Assembly (NCBI GenBank): GCA_030147505.1
Contig: JASBVG010000030.1
Span: forward strand, 1-51,055
Direction: 5' to 3'
DNA from: Tardiphaga sp.
Lineage (GTDB): Bacteria; Pseudomonadota; Alphaproteobacteria; Rhizobiales; Xanthobacteraceae
DNA: 51,055 nucleotides
Under the pieces are notes generated by a model. It had not been told where the DNA came from. It searched no databases and worked only from the letters and a program-made list of their open reading frames with translations. Shown here in pieces: positions 18,036-26,321 of the stretch. The translations under genes were made by a program, and so were the position numbers. How positions within the stretch are numbered: the stretch's first letter is position 1; the number at the start of each line of letters is the position of its first letter.

Positions 18036-19354
18036 CCCGCGCCCTCCTTCACGAATTCGGAGGAGATCGCCTGATTGCGTTCGAGATAGACGGTCGGCGC
18101 ACGGTGGCCGATCAGGCCGCGCGGGCGCCAGATCATGAGCAGCACCATCGCCATGCCGAACACCAGCATGCGGAATTGGTCGAGGCCGCGGAACAGTTCG
18201 AAGCCGCCGATCAGCGCGAGCGCCGCCAGCGCGACGCCGAGCTGCGAGCCCATGCCGCCGAGCACGACGATGGCGAGGACCAGCGCCGACTCATGAAAGG
18301 TGAAACTCTCCGGGCTGATGAAACCCTGCCGGGTGGCGAAGAAGGCGCCGGCGAAGCCGCCGAACATGGCGCCGATGGCGAAAGCGGTGAGCTTGGTCGT
18401 CGTGGTGTTGATGCCGAGCGCGCGGCAGGCGACCTCGTCCTCGCGCAGCGCTTCCCAGGCGCGGCCGATGGGCAGGCGGCGCAGGCGAATGGTGGCCCAG
18501 TTGGTGATCAGCGCGAGCACCAGGATCAGGTAGAACAGGAAAACGATGCGGTGGGTCGGCGAGAATTCGATGCCGAGCAGGGCGGCGAGGCCGTCATCGC
18601 CCGGTGTCAGCGGAATGCCGAACATGGTCGGGCGCGGAATGCCGCTGATGCCATTGGGGCCGCCCGTGAGCGATTGCCAGTTCAGCAGCACGAGGCGGAT
18701 GATCTCGCCGAAAGCGAGCGTGACGATGGCGAGATAGTCGCCGCGCAGGCGCAGCACCGGGAAGCCGAGCAGGATGCCGAAGAAGGCCGCGAGAATGCCG
18801 GCCAGCGGCAGGCAGATCCAGAACGACCAGCCGAAGGTGGTTGCCAGCAGCGCGTAGGAATAGGCGCCGACGGCATAAAAGGCGACGTAGCCGAGATCGA
18901 GCAGGCCGGCGAGGCCGACCACGATGTTGAGGCCCCAGCCGAGCATCACATAGGTCAGCACGAGAATGCCGAGATCGAGGATGTAGCGCTCGTTGTAAAA
19001 GATCACCGGGACGAGGAAAGCGAAGACCAGCAACACGGGCACCAGCGCGCGGCCGGCGAGCGACAGTGCCCTAGTGGCGGAGGGCGGCATGACCCGCACC
19101 GTTTCGACAGGACCCCACCAGTGGCGAAGGAGCTCGATCAGGATGCTGCCGCCGAACACCGTGCCGACCATGGCGGCAAGATCGCCAAAACGTGTCCAGT
19201 AGACGAGCTGTCCGGTCGGGCCGGCCTCGGTGCGCACGCCGATCATCAGCGAGAACAGCACCAGCGCCACCAGCGCGGAGATGACGGCCTTCTTGAGGAT
19301 GAATGCAGGGTCCAGACCGCGGGCAGTTTTGCTTGATGTCGGTGCCACTGCCAC
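18032..19354 (-). CDS. livM: Branched-chain amino acid ABC transporter permease LivM
   Basis: This 440-residue inner-membrane permease has an N-terminal extension of about 110 residues with three or more helices before the conserved LivM core (ILVLTYVMLGWGLNIVVGLAGLLDLGYVAFYAVGAYSYALL). The permease motif EDEVACRALGINTTTTKLTAFAIGAMFGGFAG lies at about residues 330-362. The longer N-terminal part is common in rhizobial LivM. The start is GTG at 19352-19354. It sits 13 bases after livH. Confidence 0.94.
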   Translation of the reverse strand: MAVAPTSSKTARGLDPAFILKKAVISALVALVLFSLMIGVRTEAGPTGQLVYWTRFGDLAAMVGTVFGGSILIELLRHWWGPVETVRVMPPSATRALSLAGRALVPVLLVFAFLVPVIFYNERYILDLGILVLTYVMLGWGLNIVVGLAGLLDLGYVAFYAVGAYSYALLATTFGWSFWICLPLAGILAAFFGILLGFPVLRLRGDYLAIVTLAFGEIIRLVLLNWQSLTGGPNGISGIPRPTMFGIPLTPGDDGLAALLGIEFSPTHRIVFLFYLILVLALITNWATIRLRRLPIGRAWEALREDEVACRALGINTTTTKLTAFAIGAMFGGFAGAFFATRQGFISPESFTFHESALVLAIVVLGGMGSQLGVALAALALIGGFELFRGLDQFRMLVFGMAMVLLMIWRPRGLIGHRAPTVYLERNQAISSEFVKEGAG

Positions 19355-19367
19355 GCCGGATCCCGTC

Positions 19368-20285
19368 TCAGACTTTTTCGACTTCGGGGCGGCCGAGCAG
19401 ACCAGTCGGCAGGAAGATCAGCACCACGATCAGGATCGAGAAGGCGGCGACGTCTTTGTATTCGGTCGAGAAATAGGCCGACCACAGCGTCTCGATCAGG
19501 CCGATCAGGAGACCACCGAGCATAGCGCCTGGCAGCGATCCGATGCCGCCGAGCACGGCGGCAGTGAAGGCCTTGATGCCGGCGACGAAGCCCATGAAGA
19601 AGTCCACGAGGCCATAATAGAGCAGGTACATCATGCCGGCGACGGCGGCGAGGGCGGCACCGATGACGAAGGTCATGGAGATGGTGCGATCGACGTCGAC
19701 GCCGAGCAGCGAGGCCATCTTCTGGTCCTGCTCGCAGGCGCGCATGTCGCGGCCGAGCCGGGTGCGCGCCACCAGCCAGGTGAACAGTGCCAGCAGCACG
19801 ACGGTGGTGATCACCACGATGATCTGGATGTTGGAGACGCGGATCGCAAAACCATCCGCGCCTTCATGCAGCGTATAGCCGCCGGTGATGATCGGCGGCA
19901 CCGGCTTGACGCGGGCGCCCTGTGCGACCTGCGAGAAGTTGGTCAGCACGAAGGACATGCCGATCGCCGACAGCATCGGTGCGAGGCGGAAGGAATGGCG
20001 CAGCGGCCGATAGGCGATGCGTTCGATGGTCCAGCCATAGAGCGAGGTGATCGCCATGGAGACCAGCAGCACCAGCAGCAGAATCACTGGCACCGCGGTG
20101 AGGCCGATGGAGACGAGGATGAGAAAGGTGATCAGCGCGATGAAGCCGCCGATCATGAAGATATCGCCATGGGCAAAATTGATCATGCCCACGATGCCGT
20201 AGACCATCGTGTAACCGATGGCGATCAGGCCGTAGATCGAGCCGAGCACCAAACCGTTGATCAGCTGCTGGGCAAAATAATCCAT
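19368..20285 (-). CDS. livH: Branched-chain amino acid ABC transporter permease LivH
   Basis: This 305-residue permease is the first gene of the liv block. It begins MDYFAQQLINGLVLGSIYGLIAIGYTMVYGIVGMINFAHGDIFMIGG, a classic LivH N-terminus, and has eight or so membrane helices. The motif RACEQDQKMASLLGVDVDRT is the cytoplasmic loop contacting the ATPases. ATG 20283-20285; a longer in-frame start upstream is not supported by similarity. The 286-base region 20286-20571 should hold the operon promoter and that of the divergent small gene. Confidence 0.95.
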   Translation of the reverse strand: MDYFAQQLINGLVLGSIYGLIAIGYTMVYGIVGMINFAHGDIFMIGGFIALITFLILVSIGLTAVPVILLLVLLVSMAITSLYGWTIERIAYRPLRHSFRLAPMLSAIGMSFVLTNFSQVAQGARVKPVPPIITGGYTLHEGADGFAIRVSNIQIIVVITTVVLLALFTWLVARTRLGRDMRACEQDQKMASLLGVDVDRTISMTFVIGAALAAVAGMMYLLYYGLVDFFMGFVAGIKAFTAAVLGGIGSLPGAMLGGLLIGLIETLWSAYFSTEYKDVAAFSILIVVLIFLPTGLLGRPEVEKV

Positions 20286-20571
20286 AGACCCCGTATCGTG
20301 CTGTCGTGTTTGTCCGCGCCGATGCCAAAACCCCGACAGCCGGAATCTCGCGATCGCTGTCTCGTTTTCTAACAGCGCTTTTGCGGGGACAGCAACAGGG
20401 GCGGGTGCGGCTAAGTTGAGCTGTCCCTGCCGTTTTTCGCTGCAATGCAAACGGTTCCGGTGTCACATTTGCTCCGCGCAACGGCCTTGCAATCACCATG
20501 CGGGAACTGAAACGAGTTTTCCGGACCGGCGTTGTCGGCAGGTTGGATGGTTCAACCAAGGAGAACGACAA

Positions 20572-20727
20572 GTGTCTAAAAATCAGAACCAGAACGAGCA
20601 AGACCAACGCAAGCCGGGTCAGCAGACCCAGAACCCCGGCCAGGGTCATCAGGGCCAGCAGGGCGGGCAGCACCGCCCGGGTCAGCAGGACCCCCGTCAG
20701 GGTAACCCGGGTCAGCAGCGCTCATAG
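20572..20727 (+). CDS. 51-residue Gln/Gly/Pro-rich disordered protein
   Basis: A GTG start (GTG TCT AAA AAT CAG) is preceded by a strong AAGGAG ribosome-binding site eight bases upstream, and a stop follows at 20725-20727. The product reads VSKNQNQNEQDQRKPGQQTQ and continues with repeated GQQ and PGQ units (NPGQGHQGQQ, RPGQQ, NPGQQRS). About 30 percent of the residues are Gln, with no hydrophobic core, so it should be fully disordered. A good intrinsic terminator follows at 20760-20786, making a compact single-gene unit. No known family is recognised. A strongly expressed small stress or hydration-type protein is possible but unproven. Confidence 0.7.
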   Translation: MSKNQNQNEQDQRKPGQQTQNPGQGHQGQQGGQHRPGQQDPRQGNPGQQRS

Positions 20728-20759
20728 AACTTTGGGTGTTCTCAGCACCCTCGAAGAAG

Positions 20760-20786
20760 GCCTCGCCGCAAGGCGGGGCTTTTCTT
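20760..20786 (+). terminator. Rho-independent terminator
   Basis: GCCTCGCC, GCAA, GGCGGGGC then TTTTCTTTT: an 8-bp stem (one G-T pair) with tetraloop and T-run, 33 bases after the small Gln-rich gene. Confidence 0.85.
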
Positions 20787-20939
20787 TTGGCAAGCGGAAA
20801 TTCCGCCGCGTTCCAGCTTTCCACGCCTTTTCAAAATTAAGGTTACCAATTGGTTTACGTTGTCGCATGGTCGGGCCCGGCGTTAGCTCTCCGTCAACCA
20901 TTCGGCTCGCGTGCGAGTCGCAGACGAGGCGTTGGCGGC

Positions 20940-21536
20940 ATGTCCGAGCACAGCATTTCCCGGGACGGCATTTCGCAGGACAACTGGTCCGCAAAGGGCA
21001 CGATTCAGACGTGGCGCATCAGCACCGTCACCGGCGCGCTGCTCGCCTGCTATTTCATCCCGACCTGGACCATCTTCGCCCTCCGCATCATGGTCTCGCC
21101 GATCCAGGGATTTTATGAGCGACCGAACATCTCGCTGGCGCTCTTCCTGAGCGATGTTCTGCAACTGTCGAGCTTCGGCACCGTGCGCTATGCGTGGTTG
21201 CTGGCGCTCGCCAAACTGACGGTGGTTGCCTTCTTCGCCGTTTTCCTCGTCTTCATCACGCAACCGAAAATCCGCAAGACCGGCGGCTGCGACGAGGCGC
21301 TGGCAATGGCGCTCGGCATCGGCGGCGCGATTTCCTTTGCGGGCATGGCGATGGCGTGGCGGGTCGGCGAACTCGCCGCCATGCGGCTGCATATCACCGA
21401 GCTTCTGTTGATGCTCGGCGTCGCCGTCGTGATGGTCTTCGAGCCGCCGATGCGCCGTGAAGCAGTTCAGTTGCCCGAATGGTCGGGAGAGGATCCGGGC
21501 GAGGCGCCGTCACTGCAAAAGGCCAACGCGGCCTAG
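20940..21536 (+). CDS. Four-helix integral membrane protein of unknown function
   Basis: This protein of about 198 residues has four predicted membrane helices: near residues 26-48 (GALLACYFIPTWTIFALRI), 83-106 (WLLALAKLTVVAFFAVFLVF), 121-142 and 151-172, with short polar termini. No catalytic motif or family is recognised. I chose ATG 20940 (MSEHSISRDG), as the upstream in-frame region overlaps promoter-like sequence. Its TAG stop overlaps the convergent pcaC stop (CTAG shared at 21533-21536). Confidence 0.75.
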   Translation: MSEHSISRDGISQDNWSAKGTIQTWRISTVTGALLACYFIPTWTIFALRIMVSPIQGFYERPNISLALFLSDVLQLSSFGTVRYAWLLALAKLTVVAFFAVFLVFITQPKIRKTGGCDEALAMALGIGGAISFAGMAMAWRVGELAAMRLHITELLLMLGVAVVMVFEPPMRREAVQLPEWSGEDPGEAPSLQKANAA

Positions 21537-21922
21537 ATCTTCAGCCCCAGTTCCTTGATGACCGCAGCGGCCTCCTTGGTGGCGTGGTTGGCCGCGGGAA
21601 CGCCGCAATAGATCGCCTGCTGCAGCAGGATTTCCTTGATGTCGTCCGGTGTGAAACCGCCTTCGGTGAGGGCGGCGCGCACATGCATGCGGAATTCGTC
21701 CCACTGGCCGAGCGCCAGCATGGTGCCGATCACCAGCACGCGCCGCGTGCGATCATCGAAATGCGGCCGCGTCCAGATCTCGCCCCATGCATAGCGGCTG
21801 ATCAGATCGAGGAAGTCGGCGTTAAAACTGTTCTTGCCGGCGGCGGATTTGTCGACCCACGCATCGCCGAGAATTTTGCGGCGCTTGGCGGTGCCTTGTT
21901 CGGCGCGTTGCTGTTCGTCCAT
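21533..21922 (-). CDS. pcaC: 4-carboxymuconolactone decarboxylase
   Basis: This 129-residue enzyme of the protocatechuate branch of the beta-ketoadipate pathway converts 4-carboxymuconolactone to 3-oxoadipate enol-lactone. The AhpD-like fold is recognised from YAWGEIWTRPHFDDRTRRVLVIGTMLALGQWDEFRMHVRAAL and IKEILLQQAIYCGVPAANHA, which match PcaC. It is the third gene of the pcaB-D-C block, nine bases after pcaD. The N-terminal helix is Lys/Arg-rich (AKRRKILGDAWV), as usual. Confidence 0.93.
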   Translation of the reverse strand: MDEQQRAEQGTAKRRKILGDAWVDKSAAGKNSFNADFLDLISRYAWGEIWTRPHFDDRTRRVLVIGTMLALGQWDEFRMHVRAALTEGGFTPDDIKEILLQQAIYCGVPAANHATKEAAAVIKELGLKI

Positions 21923-21931
21923 CGGAACACC

Positions 21932-22711
21932 TCAGCGCTGCGTCAGGAAGCCGACCACGGCCTCGGTGAAAGCGTGGCTCTGTTCGACATTGGAAATATG
22001 CGCCGCATCCAGCAGCGTCATGCTGGCGCCGGGAATGTTGGCGCGGATGAGTTCACCCGCCGCTACCGGCGTTGCATTGTCCTGCTTGCCGGCGATCACC
22101 AGCACCGGGCTCTTGATCTTGGGCAGCAGCGCGCGCTGGTCGAGCGTGCTGAGCGCTTCGCAGGCGGCGAGATAGCCTTCGACGGGGGAGGCCAGCAGCA
22201 TCGCCTTCATCTTTGCAGTCGCTTCCGGCTCGCGCTCGCGGAAATCTGCCGTGAGCCAGCCGGCGATGACGGCATCCGCCACCGCTGCGAGGCCACCTTC
22301 GCGCACGGCCTTGATGCGGTTGTGCCAGTTGGTCGGGTCCGGATAGTAGCAGCTGGTATTGGCGAGGATCATCCTGTTGAAGCGATCCGGCGCATTGGCG
22401 CCGAGCCATTGCCCGACCATGCCGCCCATGGACAGGCCGCACCAATGCACCTTGTCGATATTGAGATCGTCGAGGATCGCCAGCACGTCCTTGCCGTAGC
22501 GCTCCATCGACACCGGGCCGTTCATGCCGGACTTGCCATGGCCGCGGCGGTCGTAGCGGACCACGCGAAACAGTTTTGTGAGCGCCGGCATCTGCGGCTC
22601 CCACATGGCCATGGTGCAGCCGAGCGAATTGGAGAGCATCAGCGTCGGCCCGCTGTCGCGGCCTTCGACGGATACGTTGAGCAGGCAGCCGTCGGCATCG
22701 ATCATGGGCAT
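21932..22711 (-). CDS. pcaD: 3-oxoadipate enol-lactonase
   Basis: This 259-residue alpha/beta hydrolase opens 3-oxoadipate enol-lactone to 3-oxoadipate. The nucleophile Ser94 is in CGLSMGGMVG, the oxyanion region in LSNSLGCTMAMW (residues 26-37), and the catalytic histidine is near the C-terminus in AAHISNVEQ. RYDRRGHGKS is typical of PcaD. It is 19 bases after pcaB and nine before pcaC, so the three are an operon. Confidence 0.93.
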   Translation of the reverse strand: MPMIDADGCLLNVSVEGRDSGPTLMLSNSLGCTMAMWEPQMPALTKLFRVVRYDRRGHGKSGMNGPVSMERYGKDVLAILDDLNIDKVHWCGLSMGGMVGQWLGANAPDRFNRMILANTSCYYPDPTNWHNRIKAVREGGLAAVADAVIAGWLTADFREREPEATAKMKAMLLASPVEGYLAACEALSTLDQRALLPKIKSPVLVIAGKQDNATPVAAGELIRANIPGASMTLLDAAHISNVEQSHAFTEAVVGFLTQR

Positions 22712-22730
22712 GGAAAAGCTCCCGTCTTTC

Positions 22731-24083
22731 TTAGTGTTTGAGTGAGTCGAGCAGGCGGTCGATCAGGGCCTGCGAGGCGCCTTGATAGTCCATCGGCTCG
22801 AACAGTTTTGCGATGGCGTCCGCACCGAGCTGCGCCGTGACCTTCGGGTCGGCGGCGAGCACGTCGCGCAAATGCATCTTCCCGGCGACGGCCTTCTTGC
22901 TGGCCGCTTCAACGAGATGATGAGCATCGCTCTTGCCGAGCTTTTCGGCGAGCGCAAAGGTTACGGCCTCGGCCATGATCAGGCCGTACGCCGTATCGAG
23001 ATTACTGCGCATCCGGTCCACATCGACCTCCAGACCTTCGGCGATATCGACGATTGCGGAGAGGGCGCCTGACGTCACCAGCAGCAGCTGCGGCAGCGTC
23101 GGCCATTCTGCATGCCACGGCCCGGCGCTGCGTTCGTGATCCTGCACCTGCGCGGCGAAGATCGTGGCGGCGAGATTGGGCGCCATGGTGGCAGCGCCGA
23201 GCGCCGAAGCGGAAGCGACGGGGTTGCGTTTGTGCGGCATGGTGGAGGATCCGCCGCGGCCGGCGCCCGATGGCTCGAAGGCTTCGCCCACATCGGTCTG
23301 CATCATCAGTGAAACGTCGCGCGCAATCTTGCCGCAGGTGCCGGTGAGGATGGCGAGCACTGACGCCGATTCGGCGATACGGTCGCGATGCGTATGCCAG
23401 GGCGCGTCGGGCAGCGGCAGGTCCAGTTCCTTCGCGAGCTGCTCGGCAACGACAAGCCCCTTGTCTCCGAGCGCGGCAAGCGTGCCGGCCGCGCCGCCGA
23501 ATTGCAGCGCGAGTTCTTCGGCATGCACGCGCGCCAGTCGCAGACGCGAGCGGTGCAGGGCCGCGGCATATTCGGCGAGCTTGAGCCCGAACGGCATCGG
23601 CAGCGCATGTTGCAGCCAGGTGCGCGCGACCACCGCCGTATCGCGGTGTTGCTCGGCCAGCGTCGCGAAGCCGGCAATGGCGCGGTCGCAATCGGCGAGC
23701 AGCGCGTCGATGGCGGCGCGCAGACCCAGCATGGTCGCGCTGTCGATCACGTCCTGGCTGGTGGCGCCCCAATGCACATAGCGCGCGGCGTCCGGGTCCG
23801 TCTTCGCCACATCGGCGGTCAGCGCCTTGACCAGCGGGATTGCGAGATTGCCGGAACGTGTCGCGGCCTCGGCTAGCGCGGCGAGGTCGAAGCGATCGGC
23901 GCGGCATGAGGTCTCGATAGCGGAGACGGCGGCGACTGGTATTACGCCTACTGCGGCTTCTGCACGTGCAAGGGCGGCTTCGAAATCCAGCATATGCTGC
24001 AACGTCGTTGCGTCGTCGCAAATCGCACGCATGGCGGCGCTCGACAGCAGCGGTGCCAGAAGGGGGGAAAGGGCTGTACTCAT
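22731..24083 (-). CDS. pcaB: 3-carboxy-cis,cis-muconate cycloisomerase
   Basis: This 450-residue enzyme of the fumarase/aspartase superfamily lactonises 3-carboxymuconate in protocatechuate breakdown. The signature GRGGSSTMPHKRNPVAS is present, as is the TSQDVIDSATML motif near residue 108. It has the usual PcaB length and C-terminal domain. It is first of the pcaB-D-C block; protocatechuate dioxygenase genes (pcaGH) are not in the window. The 185 bases to the divergent coxG must hold the pca promoter, but no PcaQ or PcaR site was recognised. Confidence 0.94.
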   Translation of the reverse strand: MSTALSPLLAPLLSSAAMRAICDDATTLQHMLDFEAALARAEAAVGVIPVAAVSAIETSCRADRFDLAALAEAATRSGNLAIPLVKALTADVAKTDPDAARYVHWGATSQDVIDSATMLGLRAAIDALLADCDRAIAGFATLAEQHRDTAVVARTWLQHALPMPFGLKLAEYAAALHRSRLRLARVHAEELALQFGGAAGTLAALGDKGLVVAEQLAKELDLPLPDAPWHTHRDRIAESASVLAILTGTCGKIARDVSLMMQTDVGEAFEPSGAGRGGSSTMPHKRNPVASASALGAATMAPNLAATIFAAQVQDHERSAGPWHAEWPTLPQLLLVTSGALSAIVDIAEGLEVDVDRMRSNLDTAYGLIMAEAVTFALAEKLGKSDAHHLVEAASKKAVAGKMHLRDVLAADPKVTAQLGADAIAKLFEPMDYQGASQALIDRLLDSLKH

Positions 24084-24268
24084 CGCGGCCGGACCCTAGC
24101 CATTCCCGATGGAGTCTCCAAGAGGCCAGCGAACAACTCGGGATGCCTCGCTGCTGCACTGCGAATAGGCAGACATTCGGCGATTCACCGGTCTTTTCTT
24201 TGCGCGATCCGTGCATTACTTGGAATTCCATCGCGTTTTTAATCCCCCGATGTTCAGGAGACTGCCCC

Positions 24269-24715
24269 ATGGCCATGACGATGAGCGGCGAAGTGCAACT
24301 GGCCGCGAGCCGCGAAGTGGTGTGGGAAAAGCTCAACGATCCCGCCGTGCTGAAATCTTGCATTCCCGGCTGCGAAGAGCTTGAAGCCACAGATGAGGGC
24401 GGCTTCCGCGCCACGGCAAAAATCAAGGTCGGCCCGGTCTCGGCCCGTTTCAAGGGCAAGGTGACGCTGAGCGATCTCGATCCGCCGAACGGATACAAGA
24501 TATCGGGCGAAGGCGAGGGCGGTGTCGCCGGCTTCGCCAAGGGCGGCGCCACCGTCGCGCTGACCGAAAAGGATGGTGGTACGCTGCTGACCTACAATGT
24601 CGAGGCTCAGATCGGCGGTAAGCTCGCACAGCTCGGCCAGCGTCTGATCAACGGCTCGGCCAAGAAGATCGCCGACGAGTTTTTCGGTAATTTCGCGAAA
24701 GCCGTGCAGGGGTGA
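24269..24715 (+). CDS. coxG: CoxG-type SRPBCC protein
   Basis: This 148-residue protein of the SRPBCC/CoxG family is thought to recruit CoxDE to the membrane for maturing CO-dehydrogenase-like molybdoenzymes. Motifs: MSGEVQLAASREVVWEKLNDPAVLKSCIPGCEEL, AKIKVGPVSARFKGKVTL, GEGEGGVAGFAKGGA and a C-terminal helix KIADEFFGNFAKAV, all conserved. ATG 24269 is 11 bases after a CAGGAG ribosome-binding site; alternative ATGs follow at 24275 and 24281. A dispersed hairpin repeat separates it from coxS. Confidence 0.9.
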   Translation: MAMTMSGEVQLAASREVVWEKLNDPAVLKSCIPGCEELEATDEGGFRATAKIKVGPVSARFKGKVTLSDLDPPNGYKISGEGEGGVAGFAKGGATVALTEKDGGTLLTYNVEAQIGGKLAQLGQRLINGSAKKIADEFFGNFAKAVQG

Positions 24716-24721
24716 GTCCTG

Positions 24722-24787
24722 TGTCCCGGGGCGCGCTGCGGCATTCCAAGCGAAGCTGCGCGAGTGCGCTGCATCGCGCCCGGGACA
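24722..24787. repeat. Dispersed inverted repeat between coxG and coxS
   Basis: TGTCCCGGG at the left and CCCGGGACA at the right are exact inverted copies 48 bases apart, with GC-rich partly complementary sequence between (GCGCGCTGCG, GCGCTGCATCGCGC). It resembles the dispersed GTCCCGG repeats of Bradyrhizobium-like genomes. Confidence 0.6.
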
Positions 24788-24948
24788 AGATTGCATGCGA
24801 TCACGCTCTCTTGATGCCCGCGTAAAACGCGCATCTCGCGGACGCGCCCTGCGGTTGCCGAGCCAAAACTTCGTCCATATGATGCGTTTGGAACGATTTT
24901 AAGAACCGGGCTGCCCCGCAAGGGCATGCGCCGGCAAAGAGAGTGCAT

Positions 24949-25434
24949 ATGGCAAAAGTCTCGATGATCGTGAACGGCAATCCCGTCGCCAAGAATATCG
25001 ATCCGCGCACCCTGCTGGTGCAATTCCTGCGTGAAGAACTGCGGTTGACCGGCACCCATGTGGGCTGCGACACCTCGCAATGCGGCGCCTGCGTCGTGCA
25101 TCTCGACGGCAAGGCGGTGAAGGCCTGCACCACGCTGGCTGTGATGGCCGACGGTCATGAAGTGAAGACGATCGAGGGCCTCGCCGCCGATGGCGCGCCG
25201 CTGCATCCGATGCAGGAGGCCTTCCGGGAGAATCACGGATTGCAATGCGGCTTCTGCACGCCGGGCATGATCATGACCGCCATCGATATCGTTCGCCGCA
25301 AGGGCCACGATCTCGAGGACCATGTGATCCGCGAAGAACTCGAAGGCAATCTCTGCCGCTGCACCGGCTATCAGAACATCGTGGCGTCGATCGCCGCAGG
25401 CGCCAAGGCGATGGAAAAATCAGACCTCGCCTGA
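24949..25434 (+). CDS. coxS: [2Fe-2S] small subunit of a CO-dehydrogenase/xanthine-dehydrogenase type enzyme
   Basis: This 161-residue protein has two [2Fe-2S] sites. The plant-ferredoxin-like cluster uses Cys40, 45, 48 and 60 ([12 protein letters not shown]...KAC), and the helical C-terminal domain uses Cys100, 103, 136 and 138 ([19 protein letters not shown]). It passes electrons from the molybdenum site to the FAD subunit. ATG 24949 is preceded by an in-frame GTG two codons earlier. In related clusters the large catalytic subunit follows, but here coxM begins 43 bases downstream. Confidence 0.93.
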   Translation: MAKVSMIVNGNPVAKNIDPRTLLVQFLREELRLTGTHVGCDTSQCGACVVHLDGKAVKACTTLAVMADGHEVKTIEGLAADGAPLHPMQEAFRENHGLQCGFCTPGMIMTAIDIVRRKGHDLEDHVIREELEGNLCRCTGYQNIVASIAAGAKAMEKSDLA

Positions 25435-25477
25435 GACCGCCCAACGATCATCGCGAACAGCGCCCGGGAAGCCCCTC

Positions 25478-26284
25478 ATGTACGAATTCAAATATCATCG
25501 CCCGTCCACCGTGCGGCAGGCCGCCAATCTCCTCGCCAAGAACGAAGACTCAAAATTGATCGCCGGCGGTCACACGCTGGTGCCGGTGATGAAGCAGCGC
25601 CTCGCAGCGCCGCCGCATCTGGTCGACCTCTCGCATATCGAGGGGATCGACGGCATCGAGATCAAGGGCCGCGCGCTGGTCATCGGCGCACTTGCCAAAC
25701 ATGCAGATGTCGCGGCTTCGGCGACGGTCGCCGAAGCGATCCCGGCGCTGGCCGAACTCGCTGGCCTGATCGGCGATCCCGCCGTGCGCCACAAGGGCAC
25801 CATGGGCGGTTCGCTCGCCAATAACGATCCGACCGCGGATTATCCCGCTGCCGTGATGGCGATGGGCGCGACCATCGTCACCAACAAGCGCAAGCTGAAG
25901 CCGGAAGAGTTTTTCCAGGGCCTGTTCACCACGGCACTCGAGCCGGACGAGATCATCACCAAAATCTCGTTCCCGCTGCCCAAGAAGGCCGCCTATCAGA
26001 AATTCCGTAACCAGGCCTCGCGCTATGCGCTGGTCGGCGTGTTCGTGGCCAAGATGCCGTCGGCGGTGCGCGTCGCCGTGACGGGCGCGGGTTCGGACGG
26101 CGTGTTCCGGGTCGAGGCGTTCGAGGAGGCGCTCAAGAAGCGCTTCTCGCCGAAGGCGCTGGATGGGCTCTCGGTCTCGCCTGATGGCCTCAACAGTGAC
26201 TTGCACGGCAGTGCCGAGTATCGTGCGCATCTGATCGGCGTGCTGGCCAAGCGCGCGGTAGAGGCCGCCAACAACCGGGCCTGA
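25478..26284 (+). CDS. coxM: FAD-binding medium subunit of a CO-dehydrogenase type enzyme
   Basis: This 268-residue flavoprotein subunit takes electrons from CoxS. The FAD-binding segments are LIAGGHTLVPVMKQRL (residues 27-42) and HKGTMGGSLANNDPTADYPA (residues 107-126), the conserved AGGxS/TL and TxGGxxAxNDP types. ATG 25478 follows a GGGAAG ribosome-binding site. The C-terminal domain (KRFSPKALDG) is present and full length. The partner large subunit is not in the window. Confidence 0.93.
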   Translation: MYEFKYHRPSTVRQAANLLAKNEDSKLIAGGHTLVPVMKQRLAAPPHLVDLSHIEGIDGIEIKGRALVIGALAKHADVAASATVAEAIPALAELAGLIGDPAVRHKGTMGGSLANNDPTADYPAAVMAMGATIVTNKRKLKPEEFFQGLFTTALEPDEIITKISFPLPKKAAYQKFRNQASRYALVGVFVAKMPSAVRVAVTGAGSDGVFRVEAFEEALKKRFSPKALDGLSVSPDGLNSDLHGSAEYRAHLIGVLAKRAVEAANNRA

Positions 26285-26321
26285 TCCGTCAGGCCCGAAA
26301 GCTTTCGAGATTGGATCATCA

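Noticed and set aside
18104..19336. Long plus-strand frame opposite livM
   Set aside because: Glu/Ala/His-rich antisense shadow of the membrane protein gene; no start signal or family features.
20850..20939. Upstream extension of the four-helix membrane protein
   Set aside because: The extension has no homology-like features and crosses promoter-like sequence; ATG 20940 is preferred, with moderate certainty.
25435..25477. Remnant of a coxL gene between coxS and coxM
   Set aside because: Only 43 bases, with no recognisable large-subunit coding residue; the absence is real in this window but leaves no visible scar.
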